This document shows positions 45,544 to 53,092 of a stretch of DNA of 64,000 nt, in pieces. The stretch is from Allocoprococcus sp004560705 (GTDB lineage: Bacteria; Bacillota; Clostridia; Lachnospirales; Lachnospiraceae). A model generated the notes under the pieces. That model did no database searches, was not told the DNA's origin, and saw only the letters and a program-made list of their open reading frames with translations. How positions within the stretch are numbered: the first letter of the stretch is position 1; each line of letters begins with the position of its first letter. The position numbers and the translations under genes were made by a program. The stretch is taken from positions 248,001-312,000 of the forward strand of contig NZ_JBQHTK010000001.1 in NCBI RefSeq assembly GCF_052065755.1. Reading direction: 5' to 3'.

Positions 45544-45617
45544 GGAAGCATAGCTCAGCCGGGATGAGCGTTCGCCTCACACGCGAGAGGTCACGGGTTC
45601 GAGCCCCGTTGCTTCCA
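45544..45617 (+). tRNA. tRNA-Val(CAC)
   Basis: 74 bases folding into a full cloverleaf: acceptor GGAAGCA/TGCTTCC, D stem GCTC/GAGC, anticodon stem TTCGC/GCGAG with loop CTCACAC (anticodon CAC), T stem ACGGG/CCCGT with TTCGAGC. CCA is not encoded. It reads GUG codons only, so another valine tRNA must exist elsewhere. Confidence 0.95.
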
Positions 45618-45621
45618 CTTT

Positions 45622-45694
45622 GGGGTATTAGCGCAGTTGGGAGCGCGTTACATTCGCATTGTAAAGGCCACGGGTTCGAATCCCGTATACTCCA
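45622..45694 (+). tRNA. tRNA-Ala(CGC)
   Basis: 73 bases, complete cloverleaf: acceptor GGGGTAT/ATACTCC with the G3-U70 pair that marks alanine tRNAs, D stem GCGC/GCGC, anticodon loop TTCGCAT (anticodon CGC), T stem ACGGG/CCCGT. CCA not encoded. Four bases after tRNA-Val, the same transcript. Confidence 0.95.
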
Positions 45695-45700
45695 TTTCAT

Positions 45701-45745
45701 AAAGGAGTACCGCAAAGTCATTGTTTTTTTGCGATACTCCTTTTG
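45701..45745 (+). terminator. Terminator after the tRNA pair
   Basis: AAAGGAGTA...CGCAAA arms pair with TTTGCG...TACTCCTTT, ending in TTTTG. Confidence 0.8.
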
Positions 45746-45825
45746 TTTCTATAGATATTATACTGGGATACTCTTTTCTTGTAAAGAATCTGCAAATATA
45801 TCCCAAGTAAAGTTTTCATCCCCCC

Positions 45826-45855
45826 TTGACATCACCCCGGCATCCCATTTATAAT
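45826..45855 (+). promoter_or_regulatory. Promoter of ssrA
   Basis: TTGACA (45826-45831), 18-base spacer, TATAAT (45850-45855), about 70 bases before the mature tmRNA 5' end, leaving a short 5' precursor to be trimmed. Confidence 0.8.
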
Positions 45856-45925
45856 AACATATGCGTTGGAGCTTTCCGACCTCTGCATATTCATTTATAG
45901 TTAGAACATGCAGACAGATAAACCA

Positions 45926-46269
45926 GGGCTTGTACTGGTTTCGACGGGGGTTTGGAAGTTGGAGAAGCCATCCGCGGGACGGGACCGCGCAGTAAACCGT
46001 ATTTAAAATTAAACGCAGACGATAATTACGCGTTAGCTGCCTAGTTTGCAGCAGTCGGCCTTAGGTCGCTCATCGCTTAAGTAACCGGCTTCGACCAGAT
46101 GAGGCACTTCGTTCTCAAAGCTTTGAGGGAATGGAAGATTTTATGAAGCTACTGAATTCGGCAGCCTGTCATTAGGCGTCTGAAGGAGGGAATGTCAAAG
46201 TAATGACTGTGATGGGAGATGCTCTGATGGATGAGCTTTCGGACAGGGGTTCGATTCCCCTCAGGTCCA
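45926..46269 (+). ncRNA. ssrA: Transfer-messenger RNA
   Basis: Rescues stalled ribosomes together with SmpB. 344 bases. The ends GGGCTTG / CAGGTCC pair as an acceptor stem with a G3-U70 pair for AlaRS; the 3' T-arm is GGGGTTCGATTCCCC. The 5' part has the tmRNA hallmark TGTACTGGTTTCGACGGGG. The tag frame (46015-46044) encodes A-D-D-N-Y-A-L-A-A then TAG. CCA is not encoded. smpB and rnr lie about 2-3 kb away on the other strand. Confidence 0.97.
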
Positions 46270-46278
46270 TATGAGAAG

Positions 46279-46312
46279 AGCCTTGAAAATGCTGGATTTT
46301 CAAGGCTTTTCC
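46279..46312 (+). terminator. Terminator after ssrA
   Basis: 12-bp stem AGCCTTGAAAAT / ATTTTCAAGGCT with a 5-base loop and a U run, 10 bases after the tmRNA end. Confidence 0.9.
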
Positions 46313-46374
46313 TTTTGTATGTTAAAAACGATCCTTTTATATCATTGTGGAGTAGCACTTCTTTCCACGCATTC

Positions 46375-46872
46375 CTATAATTCATGATAATACGGACAAA
46401 TATCTTCATATCTTCCGTCTTTCATGCGGAATCCCTTCGGGATCGTCCCGAGCTGAACGAATCCCAGCCGTTCGTAAAGATGCCTTGCATGCACATTCGT
46501 CGCTACAACCGCATTAAACTGCAGGACACCGAATCCATGCTTCTTCCCCTGTTCCAGACAATCAAGAACCAGTTTTTCTCCGATGTGAAGTCCTCTTTTC
46601 TCGGAACGAACCGCATAACTCGCATTACAGATATGCCCGCATCTTCCCACATTATTCGGGTGGAGAATATACAGACCCATAATTCGTTCCGTTTCTGTAT
46701 CGACCGCTACACCGCAGTAACTCTGGCTGTCAAAAAACACTTTTCCCGACGCCTCATCCAGACATTCCTCCTGCGGAAATGCAATTCCTTCTTCTACAAC
46801 TTCATTCCAGATCTCGACCATCTGATCCAGGTCTTCCGGTGCATATTCTCTTATTTCAATATCACGGCTCAT
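46375..46872 (-). CDS. GNAT-family N-acetyltransferase
   Basis: 165 residues, acetyl-CoA-dependent transferase fold. DIEIREYAPEDLDQMVEIWNEV at the start, AVRSEKRGLHIGEKLV as the acyl-CoA loop (motif A), and HARHLYERLGF in motif B. Substrate unknown; the layout is like small-molecule acetylases of the phosphinothricin type. The ATG at 46872 has GGAGG upstream and overlaps the end of the YbaK-like gene by 4 bases. Confidence 0.88.
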   Translation of the reverse strand: MSRDIEIREYAPEDLDQMVEIWNEVVEEGIAFPQEECLDEASGKVFFDSQSYCGVAVDTETERIMGLYILHPNNVGRCGHICNASYAVRSEKRGLHIGEKLVLDCLEQGKKHGFGVLQFNAVVATNVHARHLYERLGFVQLGTIPKGFRMKDGRYEDICPYYHEL

Positions 46873-47354
46873 CTGTCTGTTCCTCCTTCCCATCCCTTGC
46901 ATACATCAATCCATTCTGTATAGGAAGAGTATTTTTCCAATTCTTCAATCGCAAGTTCAATCGCGCTGTTGCTGCTTCCGCACGCCGGAAATACTGTCTC
47001 AAACCGTTTCAGAGATTCGTCCAGATAGACAGTAACCCCTTCATTTACCGCAAATGGACATACGCCTCCGACAGCATGTCCCACCAGTTGTTCCGCCTCT
47101 TCTGGCGTAAGCATTTTTGCTTTCTTCGCAAACTTTTCTTTGTATTTATGATTATCAATCTTCGCATCCCCGGCTGCTACGATCAGAATCGGAAAATCAT
47201 TTGCCATAAAAGACAGTGTTTTTGCAATTCTGCACGGCTCGCATCCCACCGCTTCTGCCGCAAGCTCCACCGTTGCACTCGATACCGGAAATTCCAGTAT
47301 CCTGTCCTCCATACCATATGCTTTGAAATACTCTTTTACTTTGTCGATTGCCAT
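46869..47354 (-). CDS. YbaK/ProX-type aminoacyl-tRNA deacylase
   Basis: 161 residues of the YbaK/EbsC fold: CRIAKTLSFMA near residue 37, AGDAKIDNHKYKEKF, the VGGVCPFAV loop and FPACGSSNSAIE. Family members hydrolyse mischarged tRNAs, notably Cys- or Ala-tRNA-Pro. The start at 47354 has AGGAGG upstream. Coupled to the acetyltransferase gene. The exact tRNA specificity is not evident. Confidence 0.9.
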   Translation of the reverse strand: MAIDKVKEYFKAYGMEDRILEFPVSSATVELAAEAVGCEPCRIAKTLSFMANDFPILIVAAGDAKIDNHKYKEKFAKKAKMLTPEEAEQLVGHAVGGVCPFAVNEGVTVYLDESLKRFETVFPACGSSNSAIELAIEELEKYSSYTEWIDVCKGWEGGTDR

Positions 47355-47375
47355 ATTCCTATGCCTCCTGTTGAT

Positions 47376-47420
47376 GTAAAAAACCGTTATACCGGGTCTT
47401 CCCCTTAGTATAACGGTTTT
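47376..47420 (-). terminator. Terminator after the ECF S-component gene
   Basis: Perfect 13-bp stem AAAACCGTTATAC / GTATAACGGTTTT (47380-47392, 47408-47420) followed on the minus strand by six U. It lies between the ECF gene and the YbaK-like gene, so the latter depends on read-through or a weak promoter of its own. Confidence 0.85.
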
Positions 47421-47444
47421 CATATCGAATTACAATATCGAACC

Positions 47445-48041
47445 TTATGCTTCTTTTGTGATCAGAAGTCCACTTTTGAGCAGTACAGGACGAAGTGCAT
47501 TGTAGATGATCGCTACCAGAATCGTAGAGACAATTGCATTGACAAATGTTGTCATGGTACTCCATTTTGCAAGTACAGATGCCATCTCCTGCGGCTGTCC
47601 AAGAATATACTGTTTATAGAAATATCCTACCAGAGGATCTGCGATCACATTAAATCCAAGTCCGAAGGCGGATGCGATCACGCTCCATTTGAAAATGTAT
47701 TTCTTATCTGTGCTTTCGTTGATCTTTGCCACTTTGTGTGCCACCAGTCCTACGATCAGACCGATGCAGAATTTGAGGACAAATGTCTTCGGTGCTACGG
47801 TAATGTATACCGGATCCATGATGTCTGCAATTGACATACCGATTGCTCCTGCCAGTCCTCCGTACACTCCGCCGACAAGCAGCGCGCCAAGAACACAGAA
47901 TGCATTTCCGATATGAAGGGATGTTGCATCTCCTCCCGGCATCGGAATCTTAATCTGTAAAAATGTAAAAGATACATAGCAAAGTGCTGCCAAAAGAGCA
48001 GTCTGTGCGATTTTTAATACGGTTGTATTTTTCTGTCTCAT
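47445..48041 (-). CDS. ECF transporter S component (substrate-binding membrane protein)
   Basis: 198 residues with about six membrane segments. The first has TALLAALCYVSFTFLQIKIPMPGG; HIGNAFCVLGALLVGGVYGG follows. These are features of the vitamin-uptake S proteins (PF07155-like). It would use the shared EcfAAT module encoded elsewhere. The ligand is not clear; it is not obviously RibU, BioY or ThiT. I start at the ATG at 48041, which is 12 bases from AAAGG; an ATG at 48053 overlaps that site. The leader may be structured (48077-48127). Confidence 0.82.
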   Translation of the reverse strand: MRQKNTTVLKIAQTALLAALCYVSFTFLQIKIPMPGGDATSLHIGNAFCVLGALLVGGVYGGLAGAIGMSIADIMDPVYITVAPKTFVLKFCIGLIVGLVAHKVAKINESTDKKYIFKWSVIASAFGLGFNVIADPLVGYFYKQYILGQPQEMASVLAKWSTMTTFVNAIVSTILVAIIYNALRPVLLKSGLLITKEA

Positions 48042-48076
48042 GTTACGTCTCATCCTTTCTTCTTGTTCCCTATTTT

Positions 48077-48127
48077 TATTTCTCAAGGATAGACCTATAT
48101 TACCGCTTGACTGTCTTTTTAGAAATA
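48077..48127 (-). promoter_or_regulatory. Compact structured leader before the ECF S gene (hypothetical)
   Basis: The 51-base minus-strand RNA can form nested helices: TATTTC/GAAATA outside, TCAAG/CTTGA next, and ATAG/CTAT inside, with an 11-base A-rich bulge on the 5' side. It ends about 25 bases before the ribosome site. It does not match a TPP, FMN, preQ1 or THF riboswitch that I know. Possibly regulatory, possibly chance. Confidence 0.35.
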
Positions 48128-48158
48128 CACAATTTTCATTATTTTTTATATGTACAGT

Positions 48159-48392
48159 TTAATCCAGGCCCAGTATTTCCGCCAGCACTTCCACCATAAT
48201 TTCGTTGGTGCAGGATTTGACATACCCCATCATATGCAGCGCAATCTCATCCCATTTCTCGGCGTCTGTCAGATCACCTCTGTTTTTCGTCATGTCGATC
48301 AGCTGTACAAGCTGTGGTGCCAGTTCTTCATATGTTTCCAATGTCTGCTGAGTTACCATTTTATTCAAATCTTCTTTTGTCCGTGGTACCAA
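48159..48392 (-). CDS. Small acidic hypothetical protein
   Basis: 77 residues, no membrane segment or signal peptide, predicted mostly helical (QQTLETYEELAPQLVQLID, EIALHMMGYV). It starts with TTG, 8 bases after a consensus AGGAGG. I do not recognise the family. It lies between smpB and the ECF gene on the same strand, 58 bases from smpB. Confidence 0.6.
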   Translation of the reverse strand: MVPRTKEDLNKMVTQQTLETYEELAPQLVQLIDMTKNRGDLTDAEKWDEIALHMMGYVKSCTNEIMVEVLAEILGLD

Positions 48393-48450
48393 TTTTTCTT
48401 CCTCCTAATCATCAGATCTGCTCATCTTTGCTTTTACCGATATGAATCGC

Positions 48451-48918
48451 TTATCCGAAATTTCGTACTTTGAAGTCTCGCTCAGCTTCCCTCTTCTGGT
48501 CTTTTTTCGCGATGTCATCGCGCTTATCATATAGTTTTTTACCTTTTGCCAGCCCGATCTCCACCTTGACAAGGCTGCCACTGAAGTACACTCTTAATGG
48601 CACGATCGCCATTCCTTTTTCCTTGATCTTGCCAAGCAGTTTGTTGATCTCGCTTTTATGAAGCAGCAATTTTCTCACTCTGAGCGGATCTTTATTGAAT
48701 ATATTTCCTTTCTCGTATGGACTGATGTGCATTCCGTAAATGAATATTTCTCCGTTTTCGATCCGGATAAATGATTCCTTGATACTGCATTTTCCCATAC
48801 GGAGAGATTTTACCTCTGTCCCTGCAAGGGCGATCCCTGCCTCGTAAGTATCGAGTATAAAATAGTCATGATATGCTTTCTTGTTATTCGCGATCAGTTT
48901 TCCCTGCGTTTTTGCCAT
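48451..48918 (-). CDS. smpB: SsrA-binding protein SmpB
   Basis: 155 residues: KLIANNKKAYHDYF, the EAGIALAGTEVKSLR core that binds tmRNA, and a basic C-terminal tail (KRDDIAKKDQKREAERDFKV) that inserts into the mRNA channel. Delivers tmRNA to stalled ribosomes. 11 bases after rnr. Confidence 0.97.
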   Translation of the reverse strand: MAKTQGKLIANNKKAYHDYFILDTYEAGIALAGTEVKSLRMGKCSIKESFIRIENGEIFIYGMHISPYEKGNIFNKDPLRVRKLLLHKSEINKLLGKIKEKGMAIVPLRVYFSGSLVKVEIGLAKGKKLYDKRDDIAKKDQKREAERDFKVRNFG

Positions 48919-48929
48919 CTTGCCTCTCC

Positions 48930-51050
48930 TTATACCAATTCAAAATCAATCGTTCTTGCTATCGTATCACAGCCCGTCACACGGACTTTCACTTTCTGAC
49001 CCAATTCATATCTCTTACCTGTGTGAGTACCGACCATCTGAAAATGAGTCTCATCATAATCATAATGATCATCCATCATATTTGCAACATGAACCAGCCC
49101 TTCCACCGTATTCGGAAGCTCCACATAAAGTCCCCATTTCGTGATACCGGAAATAACTCCCTCGAATTCTTCTCCGTAGAATTTCTTCATATATTGAACT
49201 TTTTTCAGCTTCACCGTCTCACGTTCTGCTTCATCCGCACGGCGTTCCAGGCTGCTCGCCTGCATCGTAACCTCTGTCAGGATCTTCGCGTAATGATCTC
49301 TTCGGCTTTCTGTCATTCTTCCGCGCAGATTATCCTTGATAATCCGATGAATCTGCAGATCGGGATAGCGCCTGATCGGTGATGTGAAATGTGTATAGTA
49401 CTGTGTTGCAAGTCCAAAATGGCCGTCATTATCCGGTGAATACTTCGCCTGTTTCATGGAACGAAGGGTCAGCCGGGAAATCATTGCTTCTTCCTGGCTT
49501 CCTTCTATCTTATCCAGCAGTTTCTGCACCTCTTTCGGACGAATCTCCCGTCCTTTCGGAACGTGCATCGTATAGCCGAAATTCTGGATAAATGTGATCA
49601 GTTTCTTCATTTTTTCTTCATCCGGCGCTTCATGGACTCTGTATACAAACGGGATTTCCTGCCAGAAATATTCTTCTGCCACCGTCTCATTGGCAAGAAG
49701 CATGAAATCTTCAATGATCTTTGTGGCTACATTTCTGTCATACGCCTTGATTTCCAGAGGTGTACCGTCTTCATCCAGCACCATCTTGGATTCCGGGAAG
49801 TCGAAATCAATTGCCCCTCGTTTGTGCCTTCTGTTCCTGAGGATCTCAGAGAGTTCTTTCATCATCTCAAACATCGGAAGCAGGGTCTGGTAGCGCCGGC
49901 ATTCTTCCTCGTCATGTTCCTCCAGGATCTTCTTCACACTGGTATAACTCATCCGCTCATCCACATTGACCACCGTCTCTGCAATCTGATGGTCGACTAC
50001 GTTTCCTTTTGCGTCCACCGTCATGATACAGCTGAGTGCCAGCCTGTCTTCGCCGGCATTTAAAGAACACATGCCATTTGATAGTACATGCGGCAGCATA
50101 GGGATCACACGGTCTGCCAGATACACACTGGTCCCTCTTTTTAAAGCCTCTCTGTCCAATGCACTGTTCTCCTGCACATAATTCGTCACATCTGCAATGT
50201 GCACGCCGAGGATATAGTTGTCCCCTTCCTTTGTCAGCGTGATCGCGTCATCCAGATCCTTGGCATCCTCACCGTCGATCGTGACCGTCTGCCAGTCCCG
50301 GACATCCTTCCTTCCTGCCATATCAGCTCCAGTCACCGGCTTTGCCACACGTTCTGCCTGATTCAGCACTTTTTCCGGGAATTCGATCGGAAGATCATAT
50401 GCCTTCACGATAGAAAGGATGTCCACCCCCGGATCATTTGCATGACCAAGAATCTCTACGATCCTGCCTTCCGGTTTCTTTCTCTCTCCTCCATAAGATG
50501 TCAGTTCCACGACAACCTTATGTCCGGTCACAGCTCCTTTTGACTGCTCTGCCGGGACAAAAATATCCTGTAAGATCCGTTCATTATCCGGCACTACAAA
50601 ACCGAAATTCTTTCTGCTCTGATAATAACCGACCAGTCTTTGCGTTCCCCGATTCACAATCTTCAGGATCTTTCCTTCTCTTCGTCTTCCTTCCGGTGCC
50701 TTCGTAATGGCGACTTCCACTTCATCCCCCTGCATGGCACCGCCCATATCCTCTTCACCGATAAAAATATCCTCCGGCTCTCCTTCCACCGTCACAAATC
50801 CGAATCCTCTTGCGTTCGCCTGAAAGATTCCGCGCAGATGCTTCGCTTCCCCTTTGATATATTTCCCTTTCTGAGTGACATGAACCTTGCCTTCTGCCTC
50901 CAGCGAATCCATTACTGCCTTCAGTTCATCTCTCTGATCTTTTGGCACCTGCAGCAGCATCGCAAGTTCTTTCAGCTTCATCGGCACATAGAACTCGTCA
51001 CAGATAAATTCATATATAATTTTCTTCCGCTTTTCAAATATCTCGTCCAT
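48930..51050 (-). CDS. rnr: Ribonuclease R
   Basis: 706-residue 3'-5' exoribonuclease that degrades structured and non-stop mRNA with tmRNA/SmpB. N-terminal winged helix, two cold-shock domains (GIFQANARGFGFV, near residue 75), RNB catalytic domain (TIDGEDAKDLDDAITL with Asp ligands; HFTSPIRRYPDLQIHR), and a C-terminal S1 domain (GVISGITKWGLYVELPN). Between secG and smpB, the common order. Confidence 0.97.
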   Translation of the reverse strand: MDEIFEKRKKIIYEFICDEFYVPMKLKELAMLLQVPKDQRDELKAVMDSLEAEGKVHVTQKGKYIKGEAKHLRGIFQANARGFGFVTVEGEPEDIFIGEEDMGGAMQGDEVEVAITKAPEGRRREGKILKIVNRGTQRLVGYYQSRKNFGFVVPDNERILQDIFVPAEQSKGAVTGHKVVVELTSYGGERKKPEGRIVEILGHANDPGVDILSIVKAYDLPIEFPEKVLNQAERVAKPVTGADMAGRKDVRDWQTVTIDGEDAKDLDDAITLTKEGDNYILGVHIADVTNYVQENSALDREALKRGTSVYLADRVIPMLPHVLSNGMCSLNAGEDRLALSCIMTVDAKGNVVDHQIAETVVNVDERMSYTSVKKILEEHDEEECRRYQTLLPMFEMMKELSEILRNRRHKRGAIDFDFPESKMVLDEDGTPLEIKAYDRNVATKIIEDFMLLANETVAEEYFWQEIPFVYRVHEAPDEEKMKKLITFIQNFGYTMHVPKGREIRPKEVQKLLDKIEGSQEEAMISRLTLRSMKQAKYSPDNDGHFGLATQYYTHFTSPIRRYPDLQIHRIIKDNLRGRMTESRRDHYAKILTEVTMQASSLERRADEAERETVKLKKVQYMKKFYGEEFEGVISGITKWGLYVELPNTVEGLVHVANMMDDHYDYDETHFQMVGTHTGKRYELGQKVKVRVTGCDTIARTIDFELV

Positions 51051-51091
51051 TTTTTCCGTCTCCTTATCTTACTCCCACGGCTTCTATATCG

Positions 51092-51126
51092 AAAAAAGAA
51101 CACCCTATAATTACTATAGAGTGTTC
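51092..51126 (-). terminator. Terminator/attenuator between secG and rnr
   Basis: GAACAC...GTGTTC hairpin with inner CTATA/TATAG pairs, then six U on the minus strand. It would lower rnr transcription relative to secG. Confidence 0.8.
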
Positions 51127-51148
51127 CTCATTTTCAACCATTCATTCG

Positions 51149-51391
51149 TTAAGCAAATACTTTCAGATTCAGCACTGCAGCAAGTACGATAAAGAGAATT
51201 GCAAGAAACTTGGTAGACTTCACAAGTGCGCCTTCCATAGAACGCCCCTTATGCTGTCCCCAGTACGTATCGGCTGCTCCCGCGATCGTTCCAAGACCTG
51301 CTGACTTGCCTTCCTGAAGTAATACGATTGTTGTCAATGCGACACAGTCTATTGCAAAAAGTATTAAAAGAACCGTTTTCAAAATCTCCAT
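51149..51391 (-). CDS. secG: Preprotein translocase subunit SecG
   Basis: 80 residues: two membrane helices (ILKTVLLILFAIDCVALTTI and FLAILFIVLAAVLNL) joined by the short GLGTIAGAADTYWGQHKG loop, the SecG pattern. Stimulates SecYE-dependent export. AGGAGG before the ATG; own promoter upstream (51424-51452). Confidence 0.93.
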   Translation of the reverse strand: MEILKTVLLILFAIDCVALTTIVLLQEGKSAGLGTIAGAADTYWGQHKGRSMEGALVKSTKFLAILFIVLAAVLNLKVFA

Positions 51392-51423
51392 TATTCACAC
51401 CTCCTGATGGATAAACCATGATT

Positions 51424-51452
51424 ATTCTACCATACTATGATGTGTTATTCAA
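51424..51452 (-). promoter_or_regulatory. Promoter of secG-rnr-smpB
   Basis: TTGAAT (51447-51452), 17-base spacer, TAGAAT (51424-51429) on the minus strand, 33 bases before the secG start. Confidence 0.75.
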
Positions 51453-51480
51453 GAAAATTTTTCCTCTTTTTAAATTAATA

Positions 51481-51626
51481 TGTAACTGTTCAGAGCCAAG
51501 CAGATTTGATAAAAAAGGCCGATGAATGCTTGCATTCGTGAGAGCCTTTTTTGACAAATCTATTTGGCGGATACGCCACACTGAGAAAACACGAAGTGTT
51601 TTCGAGGTTGGCTCTGAACAGTTACA
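51481..51626. repeat. Multi-branched palindromic element A
   Basis: Outer 19-base arms (51481-51499, 51608-51626) are exact reverse complements. Inside are three hairpins: AGATTTG/CAAATCT with AAAAAAGGC/GCCTTTTTT and GAATGC/GCATTC nested (51502-51561); TGGCG/CGCCA (51565-51578); and GAAAACAC/GTGTTTTC (51585-51603). There is no open reading frame of note. The size and layout suggest a small non-autonomous mobile repeat or a structured RNA between divergently transcribed secG and the CdaR-like gene. The first hairpin could also end transcription. Confidence 0.7.
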
Positions 51627-51770
51627 TTAATATAAAAAGCTCTTTCTCATTTTCTATTGAATCCGAAAATGCCAGATTATATAATGATGTTATATGCTTT
51701 TTATTTTATATAGGCTCCTTCATAGAGCCGTCAGAATGTAAGTCACCCAAAGCACAAAGGAGTTCCTGCC

Positions 51771-52862
51771 ATGAATATCATCAATAAGAAAACGGCTCAG
51801 CAAATCGTCGATACTGTCAAGGATGTCTGTGGGCACAATATAAATTTCATCAATGAAAACGGCATGATCATTGCAAGTACAGATTTAACGCGCATCGGCA
51901 CCTTCCATGAGGGTGGAAAACAAGTGATCAAGACCGGAATTCCTCTGGAAGTTTGCGAAGACAACAGCCTTTCCGGCACACAAAAGGGTGTGAATATTCC
52001 GGTGGCACACAATGGCATTCTGACTGCCGTAATCGGAATCAGTGGGGAACCGGACGAGGTACGAAGTTATGCTTACCTTGCTGAGAAGATTACCCGTCTT
52101 CTGATCCGCGAGCAGGAACTGAATGACGCTTCCCGGACTCAGACTGAGAAAAAAACTTACTTGATTCAGACACTGTTAAATGGCAATATTGAAAATCCGG
52201 AATACATTCAGAAAATGCTTCAGGAATTTCATCTAAATGCTAAGAAGCCAAAACGTGTTCTTCTTCTACAAGTATGCTCTCACGAAGGACGTTCCGGGAT
52301 TTCCACCGTCGAATCCGCCATTCATCATCTCTTTGAACGGATTCCGGATTCTGTATTCTGTTTTCAGTATCCGAACGAATTTGCAGCGATCATTGACAGT
52401 ACTTCATTCGATACGCATCAGACAATTCTCGAGTCTTTTGTTTCTGCCAGAGATGATGTGCTTCTTGGAGTTGGACGAACAGACAGTATCTATCAGCTTG
52501 ATGATTCTCTTCGTACCGCCCGGATTGCTCTGGAAAGTCTCTCCGGTTCAGAGACACATTTTGCCCTTTTTGACAAACTGACTCTGAAAATCATTCTGGC
52601 CAGGATAGATTCGGTAACCAAAAAAGACTTTTTATCTAAGGCAGCTGCAGGACTTTCCTCCGAAGATTTTTCTTTGCTGCGCACCTATTTCGAGGAAGAG
52701 CAATCGCTTAACCGAACCTGCGAGAAGCTTTTTCTACATAAAAATACACTTCAATATAAGCTTGACCGCATCTATCGCATTTGTGGATTGAATCCACGCC
52801 GATTTCAGGATGCTGTCATTCTCTACCTTGCAGTGAAACTATACTATACGATATCAAGGTAA
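51771..52862 (+). CDS. CdaR-like sugar-diacid regulator
   Basis: 363 residues. N-terminal putative sugar diacid recognition domain: IVDTVKDVCGHNINFINENG, IIASTDLTRIGTFHEGG. C-terminal PucR-type helix-turn-helix: YFEEEQSLNRTCEKLFLHKNTLQYKLDRIYRI. CdaR proteins activate glycerate/galactarate/glucarate genes, and a glycerate kinase gene follows 505 bases downstream, so that is the likely target. AAGGAG lies 8 bases before the ATG. Confidence 0.92.
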   Translation: MNIINKKTAQQIVDTVKDVCGHNINFINENGMIIASTDLTRIGTFHEGGKQVIKTGIPLEVCEDNSLSGTQKGVNIPVAHNGILTAVIGISGEPDEVRSYAYLAEKITRLLIREQELNDASRTQTEKKTYLIQTLLNGNIENPEYIQKMLQEFHLNAKKPKRVLLLQVCSHEGRSGISTVESAIHHLFERIPDSVFCFQYPNEFAAIIDSTSFDTHQTILESFVSARDDVLLGVGRTDSIYQLDDSLRTARIALESLSGSETHFALFDKLTLKIILARIDSVTKKDFLSKAAAGLSSEDFSLLRTYFEEEQSLNRTCEKLFLHKNTLQYKLDRIYRICGLNPRRFQDAVILYLAVKLYYTISR

Positions 52863-52929
52863 GTCTTATGCTTAGGCATAGGAAACACTTCAATTTCTTA
52901 TCATTTGTTTCTTGCATTTTATAACGATT

Positions 52930-53092
52930 TACGGATTTTTTGGGGAATCATCTTTTTTGACACGTAGTTTCAGCGCACTGCTACGGACTATTATAAATTT
53001 ATTTCTTTTTGACACGTAACTTAAGGAAAATGCTACGGATTATTCTCTTTTTTCTTCTTTTCAATACGTAAACTATTATATAGCTAGCTACG
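52930..53092. repeat. Degenerate 52-bp tandem repeat upstream of glycerate kinase
   Basis: TACGG/TACGC recurs at 52930, 52982, 53034 and 53089, and ACGTA at 52962, 53014 and 53066, so the period is 52, 52 and about 55. Units 1 and 2 share TTTTTGACACGTA and TGCTACGGA; unit 3 is degraded (TTTTCAATACGTAAACT). Each ACGTA...TACG pair is a dyad with 15-18 bases between. Period near five helical turns. Probably binding sites for a regulator, with the CdaR-like protein the obvious candidate, or remnants of element spread. Confidence 0.65.

Noticed and set aside
48077..48127. preQ1, TPP or THF riboswitch
   Set aside because: Size and conserved bases do not match; kept only as an unnamed structured leader.
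52930..53092. CRISPR array
   Set aside because: Repeats are degenerate, spacers are not unique segments of fixed length between identical repeats, and no cas gene is present.
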